DNA from: Paenibacillus sp. LHD-38
GTDB taxonomy: Bacteria > Bacillota > Bacilli > Paenibacillales > Paenibacillaceae
Direction: 5' to 3'
Assembly: GCF_031157315.1 (NCBI RefSeq)
Contig: NZ_JAVIFU010000019.1
Span: forward strand, 1-64,000
Length of the DNA: 64,000 bases
The number at the start of each line of letters is the position of its first letter. Positions within the stretch are counted from its first letter, which is position 1. The notes beneath the pieces are model-generated. The model ran no database searches, had not been told where the DNA came from, and worked only from the letters and a program-made list of their open reading frames with translations. The translations under genes were made by a program, and so were the position numbers. Shown here in pieces: positions 8,312-16,227 of this stretch.

Positions 8312-8830
8312 ATGTCACAAGAACGCAATGGAGCCGCTACTTTCAAGGGCAATCCGATCACATTGGTAGGGCCCGAATTGAAGGTAGGAGATAAAGCTCC
8401 TGATTTCAACCTTAACAAATCGCTTGTCGAGAATGTTTCTCTTAAGGACTACTCCGGTAAAATTAAACTAATCAGCGTTGTACCATCCATCGACACAGGT
8501 GTATGCGATGCGCAAACGCGTCGTTTCAATGAAGCTGCTGGATCACTTGGCGACAATGTCGTTGTTTTAACCGTAAGCGTAGACCTTCCATTCGCACAAG
8601 CACGCTGGTGCGGTGCTGCAGGAATCGATAAAGTCGTATTGCTGTCTGACTACAAAGCACATAGCTTTGGCGATTCATACGGCGTATACATCAAAGAGCT
8701 TGGTTTAGATCAACGCTCAATCTTCGTTATCGACGCTAACGATACTATCCAATATGTTGAATACCTACCTGAAATGACGGAGCACCCGAATTACGAGCAA
8801 GCAATCAACGCAGTCAAAGCCCTCGTTTAG
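8312..8830 (+). CDS. tpx: Thiol peroxidase Tpx (atypical 2-Cys peroxiredoxin)
   Basis: 172 aa, the normal length. The peroxidatic cysteine is Cys65 in DTGVCDAQTRRFNE and the resolving cysteine is Cys100 in RWCGA, the spacing seen in Tpx. It reduces hydrogen peroxide and alkyl hydroperoxides using thioredoxin in the cytoplasm. GAGGAGG-like ribosome site with an ATG start; single-gene unit ending at a hairpin. Confidence 0.95.
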   Translation: MSQERNGAATFKGNPITLVGPELKVGDKAPDFNLNKSLVENVSLKDYSGKIKLISVVPSIDTGVCDAQTRRFNEAAGSLGDNVVVLTVSVDLPFAQARWCGAAGIDKVVLLSDYKAHSFGDSYGVYIKELGLDQRSIFVIDANDTIQYVEYLPEMTEHPNYEQAINAVKALV

Positions 8831-8861
8831 TTCGCTGCAAGCACATTTTTATAAAGATTGC

Positions 8862-8900
8862 AAACAAAGCGAGTGAAGGATACCCTTCCTCGCTTTGTTT
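8862..8900. terminator. Terminator between tpx and the convergent DUF1499-like gene
   Basis: A perfect 12-base stem AAACAAAGCGAG (8862-8873) / CTCGCTTTGTTT (8889-8900) with a 15-base loop. The T-run is short, so termination relies mainly on the stem. Confidence 0.7.
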
Positions 8901-8905
8901 ATGTA

Positions 8906-9298
8906 TTAATTATTAACTTTGAATGCAGCAAGCTTCTTATCAAGTGTTCGGTACAAATCCAGAATGACTCTGTAATTAGAACCAAGATCCCCTAAAGAGC
9001 CGCGGGATGCTGAATAAATATCGACAGCCGATTGCAGCGGGTTTACGCTAATAACGGAAACGGTAATGTCCATCGTTCTTCCAAATGCCGTGCGCTTCTC
9101 TAGAACAATTTCCCCAACGGATTGCACTTCGTGCAGCACCTTATAACCTTGCATTTTCTTAAGAGTCGATATCACTTCTTCCCAAGCCTTGTCTTTCGAT
9201 AGCTTGTAGAAATGAGATTTGAGCATTGGATCCTTGGCTCTGTCACCAGTCTGTTCATGACTACGCAGCAGCCCGATCAAGGTCCGCTTCAACAACAA
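8906..9298 (-). CDS. DUF1499-like protein
   Basis: 130 aa, no signal or membrane segment. The C-terminal half, VDIYSASRGSLGDLGSNYR then a short helix, resembles the end of DUF1499 proteins (S-A-S-R...D-L-G-x-N). Function unknown. The start is a TTG at 9298 preceded by a G-rich ribosome site; there are three TTG codons in a row and the second or third could also be used. It lies directly downstream of a candidate 6S RNA gene with its own terminator. Confidence 0.6.
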   Translation of the reverse strand: MLLKRTLIGLLRSHEQTGDRAKDPMLKSHFYKLSKDKAWEEVISTLKKMQGYKVLHEVQSVGEIVLEKRTAFGRTMDITVSVISVNPLQSAVDIYSASRGSLGDLGSNYRVILDLYRTLDKKLAAFKVNN

Positions 9299-9358
9299 AG
9301 ATCTCCCCCTCCGGCATCTATGTACAATACTCTATATGATACCACGATTTGTCCAATG

Positions 9359-9398
9359 AAAAAAGAGCTATCGCTGGATTTAACCAGCAAATGCTCTT
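9359..9398 (-). terminator. Intrinsic terminator of the candidate 6S RNA
   Basis: On the minus strand an outer stem AGAGC/GCTCT encloses GCTGG/CCAGC and is followed by six T residues. Between it and the DUF1499-like start codon lie only about 60 bases. Confidence 0.75.
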
Positions 9399-9589
9399 TA
9401 TTTGAAAATGGAACCCGCCTATGCCGTCCGACTCACATGTTTCTGAACCCGCTTACGCAGGTGGGTGACCGCAGAACCGCTTTTGAGATCCCCTTTCGGG
9501 GGCATGTCAGCTACGTTTCGATTTTGGTCTCCCGTGAAACAGCCATTGGTTCAAAACAGCGTAAAGCCGTAACGAGCATCGCAGGAGGT
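9360..9589 (-). ncRNA. ssrS: Candidate 6S RNA (ssrS/bsrA type)
   Basis: A promoter at 9596-9624 and an intrinsic terminator at 9359-9398 delimit a transcript of roughly 185-230 bases with no open frame of note. Nucleotides about 33-42 read GTTTTGAACC. This resembles, in sequence and in position, the Bacillus subtilis 6S-1 RNA segment that templates the product RNA (I recall that pRNA as GUUCGGUCAAAACU, starting near nucleotide 40). Start and end segments can pair (ACCTCC with GGCGGGT), and GCTTTACGC near the 5' end can pair with GCGTAAGC near the 3' end, as in a long irregular rod. 6S RNA binds and restrains sigma-A RNA polymerase. The identity is inferred from memory of B. subtilis, not from a covariance search. 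Confidence 0.6.
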
Positions 9590-9595
9590 ATTGCT

Positions 9596-9624
9596 ATTAT
9601 AGACCGAACAAAAGAAAAAGTAAA
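9596..9624 (-). promoter_or_regulatory. Sigma-A promoter of the candidate 6S RNA
   Basis: Minus-strand -35 box TTTACT (9619-9624) and perfect -10 box TATAAT (9596-9601) with a 17-base spacer. Predicted start is near 9589. Confidence 0.7.
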
Positions 9625-9637
9625 CTTCGATCGGCTG

Positions 9638-10414
9638 TTATTTACTGGAGCTGTTAGAATCATCCTTAACAAGGTCGATTCGATCAAGCTCTGCAGCTTT
9701 CTCAGCCTCTTCTTCTTCTGCTAAACGTGCTTTTTCTGCTTGATCCTGAAGCTTCTGGTAAATCAAGTGAAAGTTCCAGAAAGCCAGGTATGCGATGATG
9801 CTCCCCATAAAGAACGGAATGAGAAACGTAAACTTTGTGCTGAAATACATTACCGCACCGCTCATGATGGCTGTTGAAAGTGAACGGAAAGGTTTGCCGA
9901 TCGTGATAAGGACAGCGTTTTTCAGCAATTGAAACGTTTTCATATGATAATGGACAAGCATGGAGAAAAAATTAAACAACGATACGATTAAAAGCACAAG
10001 AAAGGCTATAAAAATGTATGACAGCAAATTCAATTGCTCACGATAAACAATAAAGTCAACAATCATAATCGCTAACAATATCGTATAAATAATACCGCCA
10101 AGCATACTTTGTTTATAATTTTCCTTGTAGCCGCGGAAAAACGTCTTGAACAATGGTACGTCTGTCTCGCCCATTACCCATTTACGAGCAACCGCAAACA
10201 TAGCTGCTGTTGCAGGGAATAAAGTAAAAGGAGCAACGACCGCCATTGCAATAAGAGCGGAATACACTTGATTGGCATCCTGCGACAAAACCAATCCCCA
10301 TGCGAAGAAAACGAATGGAACTGAACAAACTAGCCACAATACATTAATAACCGATAACCTCATGATCCATTCGGAAATTCGGTAAAATCCACCCATTAGC
10401 CCTCTTGGTTCCAT
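9638..10414 (-). CDS. YesL-like membrane protein (DUF624)
   Basis: 258 aa with about five or six membrane helices and a charged C-terminal tail rich in Glu/Lys/Ala (about 225-258). The start MEPRGLMGGFYRISEWIMRL and the motif FPATAAMFAVARKWVMGE are typical of DUF624/YesL. These genes often sit near carbohydrate transporters, but not here. Function unknown. GGAGG ribosome site with an ATG start. Confidence 0.8.
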   Translation of the reverse strand: MEPRGLMGGFYRISEWIMRLSVINVLWLVCSVPFVFFAWGLVLSQDANQVYSALIAMAVVAPFTLFPATAAMFAVARKWVMGETDVPLFKTFFRGYKENYKQSMLGGIIYTILLAIMIVDFIVYREQLNLLSYIFIAFLVLLIVSLFNFFSMLVHYHMKTFQLLKNAVLITIGKPFRSLSTAIMSGAVMYFSTKFTFLIPFFMGSIIAYLAFWNFHLIYQKLQDQAEKARLAEEEEAEKAAELDRIDLVKDDSNSSSK

Positions 10415-10702
10415 TGGATCTGCCTCCAGAAAAGTAAGATTACTCCCACCAAACTACCTTACATAGGGAACAAAACCGACAGATACTGAGCTTTCTAGGC
10501 TATCTTCTATACGGTTATAACCTAACCCCATAGGATATTTATTCAAACGCCTTAATTAAAGTTTTAGAGGCATCTGCCTAAAGAAAAACGCAGACCGCAG
10601 TTAGTCACTTTTGCAGGTTTCATTCTCGTTTTGTTTTTTTCTATTGTTATCACTAGTAAATCCGTTTCTTACTAATCCAAACAATAAAAGAACAATAAAA
10701 GA
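10415..10702. other. Intergenic region without recognised genes
   Basis: About 290 bases, AT-rich. It must hold the promoter of the YesL-like gene, but no -35/-10 pair with good spacing stood out. No coding frame with a ribosome site was found on either strand. Confidence 0.4.
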
Positions 10703-10753
10703 ACCGAGGTCGTCCGGATGCCCGTTAGGGATCACGGACAATCTCGGTTTTTT
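10703..10753. terminator. Intrinsic terminator downstream of the DEAD-box helicase gene
   Basis: An ACCGAG (10703-10708) / CTCGGT (10743-10748) outer stem is extended by GTCCG/CGGAC pairing. A run of T follows on the plus strand and a shorter T-rich stretch on the minus strand. Confidence 0.75.
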
Positions 10754-10777
10754 CGAAAATATAAGGTTAACGATTAA

Positions 10778-12388
10778 TTAGTTGTTTGAAAAACCTTCGG
10801 AAGAGCTTTTTGGACGACGGTTTTCAGGACGACCTTCACTGCTTCTCTTGCCAGCGTATCCGCCGCCGCTGCTGCCACCGCGTGACTCGTAACCGCCGCG
10901 CGAGCTGCCACCAGTGCTGCTGCCGCTTGAGCGTCTGTCATCGCGACCACGGTAACCACCGCCGCTGCCGCCTGTGCTGCTGCTGCGATTGCCGCCATAT
11001 GAAGAAGACGAACCGCTGCGATTGAATGGACGACCGTTTGAACGAATATCCGGTTTGCGTTTCTTCGCGCGAAGCGGGTCTTCCGGTGTCAATTCGATTT
11101 CTACGTTTTTCTTCTCGCCAGTCAGCAATTTGATTGCTGCGGAAAGCAAATGAACGGAATCATATTGCTCAAGCAGTTGAATCGAAATCGCTTTGTACTC
11201 AGTGAACTCCTCGTTTTGAACGACTTCAAGAAGACGTTCAGCAGTTATACGTTGTTTGCCTTCAATCGCTTCTGCGATGCTAGGAAGCGGCTTGCGGCTC
11301 ATCTTTTGACGTGTTACTTTCTCGATGAAATGCAGGTGATCTGTTTCACGAGGAGTAACGAATGACCATGCTGTACCTTCTTTACCCGCGCGGCCTGTAC
11401 GACCGATACGGTGAACGTAGCTCTCAGGATCTTGCGGCAGGTCAAAGTTGATTACATGCGTTACGCCCGAAACATCGAGACCACGAGCAGCAACGTCTGT
11501 CGCTACCAATACATCGATGCTACCGTCACGGAATTTGCGCATTACGCTATCCCGTTGATTCTGAGACAAATCTCCGTGCAAGCCATCAGCTGTGTATCCG
11601 CGTTTTTGAAGCGCTTCGCTTAGCTCGTCAACCCGGCGTTTTGTACGGCCGAAAATGATAGCAAGCTCTGGGGATTCCATATCAAGCAAACGGCTAAGTG
11701 CTTCGAACTTTTGACGCTCATGCACTTCGATGTACGATTGCTCGATTAGTGGAGCTGTAATTTGTTTCGGAATTACGGAAACATGCTCCGGGTTTTTCAG
11801 AAATTGTTGTGCAAGTTTCTGAATGTTCGTCGGCATTGTTGCAGAGAACAGCATCGTATGACGCTCATCTGGCACTTGCTTCAAGATGGATTGAATATCT
11901 TCCATGAAGCCCATATCGAGCATTTCATCTGCTTCATCCAAAATGACGGTTTGTACATCTTCAAGACGAATGGTTTTACGGTTGATGTGGTCAAGCAAAC
12001 GTCCTGGCGTACCAATAATAATTTGTGGCTTCTTCTTCAATGCACGGATTTGACGACCAATTTCTTGTCCACCGTAAATCGGCAACGAGCGGAGACCTTT
12101 GTATCGAGTTAACTTCCCGATCTCGTCAGCCACTTGAATAGCGAGTTCACGGGTTGGCGTCATTATTAATGCGACAATGCGTTCCTCGCTTGTCGGAATT
12201 TTGTTAATGAGCGGAATTCCGAATGCCGCTGTCTTTCCTGTACCCGTTTGTGCTTGGCCAATAAGATCTTGCCCAGCCATAGCAATAGGGATCGCTTTGT
12301 CTTGAATCGGGGTAGATTCCTCGAATCCAAGTTCGGTAATTGCTTGCAACACTTTCGGTTCCAAGCCAAATTCAGCAAATGTTTTCAA
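10778..12388 (-). CDS. cshA: CshA-type DEAD-box RNA helicase
   Basis: 536 aa. All helicase motifs are present: the Q motif near the N-terminus, AQTGTGKT (46-53), PTRELA, TPGR, DEAD (151-154), SAT, and in the second lobe ATDVAARGLD and HRIGRTGRAG. After about residue 435 comes a low-complexity tail of Ser/Gly/Arg repeats (GGYRGRDD, SSRGGYESRGG) that should bind RNA without sequence specificity. The length and tail match the Bacillus CshA/YdbR group, which unwinds RNA in the cold, in ribosome assembly and in the degradosome. Single gene with a terminator downstream. Confidence 0.9.
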   Translation of the reverse strand: MKTFAEFGLEPKVLQAITELGFEESTPIQDKAIPIAMAGQDLIGQAQTGTGKTAAFGIPLINKIPTSEERIVALIMTPTRELAIQVADEIGKLTRYKGLRSLPIYGGQEIGRQIRALKKKPQIIIGTPGRLLDHINRKTIRLEDVQTVILDEADEMLDMGFMEDIQSILKQVPDERHTMLFSATMPTNIQKLAQQFLKNPEHVSVIPKQITAPLIEQSYIEVHERQKFEALSRLLDMESPELAIIFGRTKRRVDELSEALQKRGYTADGLHGDLSQNQRDSVMRKFRDGSIDVLVATDVAARGLDVSGVTHVINFDLPQDPESYVHRIGRTGRAGKEGTAWSFVTPRETDHLHFIEKVTRQKMSRKPLPSIAEAIEGKQRITAERLLEVVQNEEFTEYKAISIQLLEQYDSVHLLSAAIKLLTGEKKNVEIELTPEDPLRAKKRKPDIRSNGRPFNRSGSSSSYGGNRSSSTGGSGGGYRGRDDRRSSGSSTGGSSRGGYESRGGSSGGGYAGKRSSEGRPENRRPKSSSEGFSNN

Positions 12389-12438
12389 ACTTTTCTCAAA
12401 CTCCTTTTATCTGCAGCCTACTTAAGAATATCCAAATC

Positions 12439-12447
12439 ATTATAGCA
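12439..12447 (-). promoter_or_regulatory. Extended -10 promoter of the DEAD-box helicase gene
   Basis: Minus strand TGC followed by TATAAT gives a perfect extended -10 element. No convincing -35 box was seen. The leader would be about 45 bases. Confidence 0.5.
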
Positions 12448-12543
12448 CACAATCAATCGTGAATACCAGTAATGCAAATAAAGCCATACTAAGCATGGCA
12501 ATATGTTCAAAATAATTATGTCAGTTGCATTGGAGCGATCGTA

Positions 12544-13383
12544 TTGAATCCACATTCCCTGCGTTACCTTTTTACCGTGCCGATTATGACGCTTGGCGCC
12601 TTTCTTATCGCTATAGGCTTCAACCTATTCCTTATTCCGCACCAGCTGCTCAGCGGCGGCATCTCAGGTATTTCCATGATGATCGGTTATATCACAGGCG
12701 GCAACATAGGATGGCTTTTTTTCATCCTGAATTTGCCTGTTCTGATCTGGGGATGGTATGTGGTGGGACATCGGTTTATTATGTGGAGTGTCTATACCGT
12801 TATTACATCCACATTATTCCTTCAGCTTATCCCGGTCGTAAAAATTGCCGACGATATTGTGCTTGGCGCTGTTTTCGGAGGGATAATCATCGGGTTCGGA
12901 AGCGGACTTGCAATGCGCTACGGCGGCTCTTCAGGCGGTTTCGACATTATTGCTTCTATCGTGACGCGGAAACGCGATTTTCCTGTCGGCATGATTATTT
13001 TCATCTTAAACGGTGCTGTCATTGCGGTATTAGTACTCTTTACGAAAAACTGGGATTCCGCCCTCTATTCGCTCTTGTCGATTTTTTCTGCTGGCAAGGT
13101 TGTAGATCTCATACATGTGAGGCATATTAAATTAACAGCCTTCATTATCACGACTAAGACCGAAGAGCTGCTTGCTAAACTGCTCACTCATCCTCGCGGC
13201 ATCACAATCATCAAAACCCGCGGTGCCTTTTCCTCGGCCGAACGCGATATGCTGATGACGGTCAGAACGAAGTATGAATTAGCTGAGCTAAGCAAGACCG
13301 TCACCACGATCGACCCGCATGCTTTCATTAACATTGTAGAGACAGTGGGCGTTATCGGCGATTTTTCTAAGCCAAAAGACTAA
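12544..13383 (+). CDS. YitT-family membrane protein
   Basis: 279 aa. Five to six membrane helices in the first 180 residues (NPHSLRYLFTVPIMTLGAFL..., LLSGGISGISMMIGY) are followed by a soluble DUF2179 domain (about 215-275; TRGAFSSAERDMLMTVR). This is the common Bacillota YitT/DUF161 architecture; function is not established. The start is a TTG at 12544 with GGAG eight bases upstream; no ATG fits better. Confidence 0.85.
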   Translation: MNPHSLRYLFTVPIMTLGAFLIAIGFNLFLIPHQLLSGGISGISMMIGYITGGNIGWLFFILNLPVLIWGWYVVGHRFIMWSVYTVITSTLFLQLIPVVKIADDIVLGAVFGGIIIGFGSGLAMRYGGSSGGFDIIASIVTRKRDFPVGMIIFILNGAVIAVLVLFTKNWDSALYSLLSIFSAGKVVDLIHVRHIKLTAFIITTKTEELLAKLLTHPRGITIIKTRGAFSSAERDMLMTVRTKYELAELSKTVTTIDPHAFINIVETVGVIGDFSKPKD

Positions 13384-13439
13384 ATCATATACGCAAGTAT
13401 GGATTTTCCACTGTATCCCTATGTTTTTGAAAATGATCC

Positions 13440-13448
13440 TGATATAAT
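13440..13448 (+). promoter_or_regulatory. Extended -10 promoter for the 64-aa gene
   Basis: TGA followed by TATAAT at 13443-13448 forms an extended -10 element about 75 bases before the start codon at 13522. A -35 box is not evident. Confidence 0.45.
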
Positions 13449-13521
13449 GTTTGTATCCCGTAACTTAGGTTTCTTGCCATATGATTTCCCCTAACCATTA
13501 GATATGAAAGGGTGATGCTCA

Positions 13522-13716
13522 ATGGATATGGAAACGGTCAAATTGTCTCAAATTGTAGAGAAGCTTGCCCCAGAGCTTAGTCCTTTTCTTACGAAACGCG
13601 AAATGGACATCAGCATTGTGCTGCGTGATGGTCTCTCCTTACTGGAGCCCGCTGACGCGATGGAAATTGTGCAGCACAGTATTTGCAATCAGCAGAGAGA
13701 AGCTTTGTTACAATGA
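13522..13716 (+). CDS. Small hypothetical protein, 64 aa
   Basis: I do not recognise this protein. It starts with an ATG seven bases after AAGGGTG, is predicted to be all helical, and has a mild negative charge with one cysteine near the C-terminus (SICNQQREAL). It has its own promoter-like element and a strong terminator 28 bases after the stop, so it is a self-contained transcription unit. This supports it being real. Confidence 0.6.
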   Translation: MDMETVKLSQIVEKLAPELSPFLTKREMDISIVLRDGLSLLEPADAMEIVQHSICNQQREALLQ

Positions 13717-13743
13717 CAATGCGGGACACACGGATTATTTATG

Positions 13744-13775
13744 CGCCAGTCGAGACAATCTCGGCTGGCTTTTTG
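13744..13775 (+). terminator. Intrinsic terminator of the 64-aa gene
   Basis: An 11-base stem GCCAGTCGAGA / TCTCGGCTGGC (one G-T pair) with a 4-base loop is followed by TTTTTG. Confidence 0.88.
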
Positions 13776-13957
13776 TTTGTTTATCCACTTATTTCAATAC
13801 AGAAATCCACTGTATTTTGTTTCATCTTAACTAAAGAAAACGAAGCTTATATGCAAATAAACGACATATACTTTCGTATGGATTCAAAAAAGTTAATGAC
13901 CCAGCCCTACTGTCTGCTTTATAATTTGATCAGAATAGCTAACGGGGAGAGAGCAAA

Positions 13958-15154
13958 ATGGACATCATCATTTCTTCATTGCTGCTGCTGTACAGCTTGC
14001 TCACTGGAAGCGGAGAGCATAATGCCGCAGCAAAGCAGCTTGCAATTGCCTACTTTAATTCCGCAGCTGGCCAAACGATCATACAACCGGATTCATCCGC
14101 AAATGGAGAAAAAATTCCAGGCACCACAGAAGCTGCAACCTTAAAAAAAGATCCTCAGCCCGAAACTCCGCCGATAAAAGGAATTTATGTTACAGCGCAT
14201 AGTGCTGGCGGCGCCCGTATGGAAACGTTGTTGAAACTGTTGGATGATACCGAGCTGAACAGCATGGTCATCGATATTAAAGACGATAACGGGTATATTA
14301 CATATCCAACGCCCACACCCGAGCTGCAAGAGGTTGGCGCATCCAAGAAATACATCCGTGATATTAATGGACTTATGCTCACGTTAAAGAAACATAACAT
14401 TTATCCAATCGCAAGAATTGTCGTGTTCAAGGATACCGTATTAGCCCGTAAGCAGCCCCAGCTCTCCTTCCTCCATCAGGACGGCACGATTTGGAAAAAT
14501 TCACGCGGCGAAAGCTTCGTCAATCCTTATCGCAAGGAAGTCTGGGATTATAACATCGCCGTTGCGAAGGAAGCAGCAAAGCTTGGCTTCAAAGAGATTC
14601 AGTTTGACTATGTTCGTTTCCCGGAGGGCTTCGAAAACAAAGCCGCCTCGCTCACCTTTAACAAATCAGAATTAAGCCGCGTCGATGCGGTGGCTGGCTT
14701 TGTTAAATACGCGCGAGAGCAGCTAGAGCCGCTTGGCGTCAGAATATCGGTCGATATTTTCGGCTATGCGGCATCCGTGCCGGCAGCCGAAGGAATTGGT
14801 CAGGATTTTGTGAAAATATCGAATGACGTGCATGTTATCTCACCTATGGTTTATCCTAGCCACTATAGTACGGGTTGGTTCAAGCAGAAAGATCCCGACC
14901 GCAGTCCGTATGAAACCATTAAAGGGGCAATGCTAGACACCCACAAAAAACTGGATCCAACCAAAGAATTAAAGCCGATCATAAGGCCTTGGATACAGGA
15001 CTTCACGGCAAGCTGGCTAGGCAGCGGCCATTACATGAAATACGGCAAAGTCGAGGTCGAAGCTCAAATTAAAGCGCTGCAGGATACCGGCATTAATGAG
15101 TACCTTCTCTGGAATGCAGGGAATAAGTATTCACCTAACGTTGTCTACAAGTAA
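13958..15154 (+). CDS. Putative glycoside hydrolase (DUF4015 type), probably secreted
   Basis: 398 aa. The N-terminus has a short hydrophobic segment (IIISSLLLLYSLLTG) that could be a signal or anchor, then a low-complexity linker to about residue 70. A TIM-barrel-like domain follows with landmarks seen in the putative glycosyl hydrolase family PF13200: KGIYVTAHSAGG, MVIDIKDDNGYITY, PIARIVVFKD, IQFDYVRFPEG and VISPMVYPSHY. The likely acidic catalytic residues lie in IKDDNG and FDYVRFPEG. Target polymer unknown; cell-wall or exopolysaccharide is plausible. It has its own ribosome site (GGGGAGAG) and a strong terminator. Confidence 0.82.
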   Translation: MDIIISSLLLLYSLLTGSGEHNAAAKQLAIAYFNSAAGQTIIQPDSSANGEKIPGTTEAATLKKDPQPETPPIKGIYVTAHSAGGARMETLLKLLDDTELNSMVIDIKDDNGYITYPTPTPELQEVGASKKYIRDINGLMLTLKKHNIYPIARIVVFKDTVLARKQPQLSFLHQDGTIWKNSRGESFVNPYRKEVWDYNIAVAKEAAKLGFKEIQFDYVRFPEGFENKAASLTFNKSELSRVDAVAGFVKYAREQLEPLGVRISVDIFGYAASVPAAEGIGQDFVKISNDVHVISPMVYPSHYSTGWFKQKDPDRSPYETIKGAMLDTHKKLDPTKELKPIIRPWIQDFTASWLGSGHYMKYGKVEVEAQIKALQDTGINEYLLWNAGNKYSPNVVYK

Positions 15155-15169
15155 ATCGAATTGAATATT

Positions 15170-15216
15170 AAAAAAAGTCCACCTGCGCTGTGAATGCGAG
15201 GTGGACTTTTTATTTG
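15170..15216. terminator. Bidirectional terminator between the glycoside hydrolase gene and pfkA
   Basis: An AAGTCCACCT / AGGTGGACTT stem with inner GCGC-type pairing is flanked by A-runs on the left and T-runs on the right. Confidence 0.88.
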
Positions 15217-15228
15217 AGCGGCGATAAT

Positions 15229-16197
15229 TTATTGAGACAGACGAAGAGCCAGCTCGTACATGCCCATATCAAAAGGCTTCTTCGAATTTACTACCTTATC
15301 GATATCAGTCGTTACAAGTTCTCCGCGAATAACGCCGCAAGACTTGCCTGAATCGCCGGCCATTAGCTGTCGAACAGCAAAATCACCGAGACGGCTGGCC
15401 AAAATACGATCAATTGCGGTTGGCGTACCGCCGCGCTGAATGTGACCAAGTACAGTAACACGAGGCTCAATGCCGCTGTTAGCTGTGATTTGCTGCGCGA
15501 CTTCCTCGCCTTTGCCCGCGCCTTCTGCCACGACAATAATACTATGACGCTTGCCTTTGGCAAAGTTATTTTTCATACGCTCTGCCACCTCTGTCAATTC
15601 AAAAGGGACCTCGGGTACGAGAATCGTTTCCGCGCCGCTCGCAAGTCCCGCGTGGAGAGCAATATCGCCGCAGTGGCGGCCCATTACCTCGACGATTGAC
15701 GAGCGTTCATGCGATGACATCGTATCGCGAATCTTGTTAATCGCATCGACTACGATGCTTACCGCCGTATCGAAACCAATGGTAATATCGGTAAACGGAA
15801 TATCGTTATCGATTGTTCCTGGAAGCCCCATTGTTTTTATACCCAATTTGCTCAGCTTATTAGCGCCTTGATAGGAGCCGTCTCCGCCTATAACGACCAA
15901 GCCGTCAATACCTCTTGAACGAAGAACTTCCGCACCTCGCTGCTGGCCTTCTGCCGTCATAAACTCCTTGCATCTTGCGGTTTGCAAAATCGTGCCTCCG
16001 CGTTGAATGATATCGCCGACGCTCCGCAGGTCCATTTGTCTAAGGTCATCATTAATAAGCCCTTGATAACCGCGTTGAACACCGTATACATCTAATCCAT
16101 GAAATAAAGCGCTTCTTACCACAGCACGAACGGCTGCGTTCATTCCTTGCGAATCTCCTCCGCTTGTCAGTACTGCGATTGATTTGACTGCAGACAT
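15229..16197 (-). CDS. pfkA: ATP-dependent 6-phosphofructokinase
   Basis: 322 aa, the usual bacterial length. Landmarks are TSGGDSQGMNAAVRAVV (ATP site), GGDGSYQGA, LPGTIDNDIPFTD with the catalytic Asp, and MGRHCGDIALHAGLASGAE (fructose 6-phosphate site). It phosphorylates fructose 6-phosphate to the 1,6-bisphosphate in glycolysis. The usual Bacillus arrangement with pyk downstream and accA upstream is absent; here it is a lone gene before a terminator. Asp-Ser-Gln replaces the common Asp-Ala-Pro in the first glycine loop. Confidence 0.93.
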   Translation of the reverse strand: MSAVKSIAVLTSGGDSQGMNAAVRAVVRSALFHGLDVYGVQRGYQGLINDDLRQMDLRSVGDIIQRGGTILQTARCKEFMTAEGQQRGAEVLRSRGIDGLVVIGGDGSYQGANKLSKLGIKTMGLPGTIDNDIPFTDITIGFDTAVSIVVDAINKIRDTMSSHERSSIVEVMGRHCGDIALHAGLASGAETILVPEVPFELTEVAERMKNNFAKGKRHSIIVVAEGAGKGEEVAQQITANSGIEPRVTVLGHIQRGGTPTAIDRILASRLGDFAVRQLMAGDSGKSCGVIRGELVTTDIDKVVNSKKPFDMGMYELALRLSQ

Positions 16198-16227
16198 GGT
16201 TCATTCCTCCACATTGTTTATTTATAG

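Noticed and set aside
9212..9724. A 170-aa plus-strand frame across 9212-9724
   Set aside because: It crosses the 6S RNA candidate and the end of the YesL-like gene, has no ribosome site, and encodes a sequence without recognisable features.
10774..10998. An Ala-rich 74-aa frame opposite the tail of the DEAD-box helicase
   Set aside because: It exists only because the Gly/Ser/Arg-rich repeat region reads as Ala-rich in a shifted frame; it has no ribosome site of its own.
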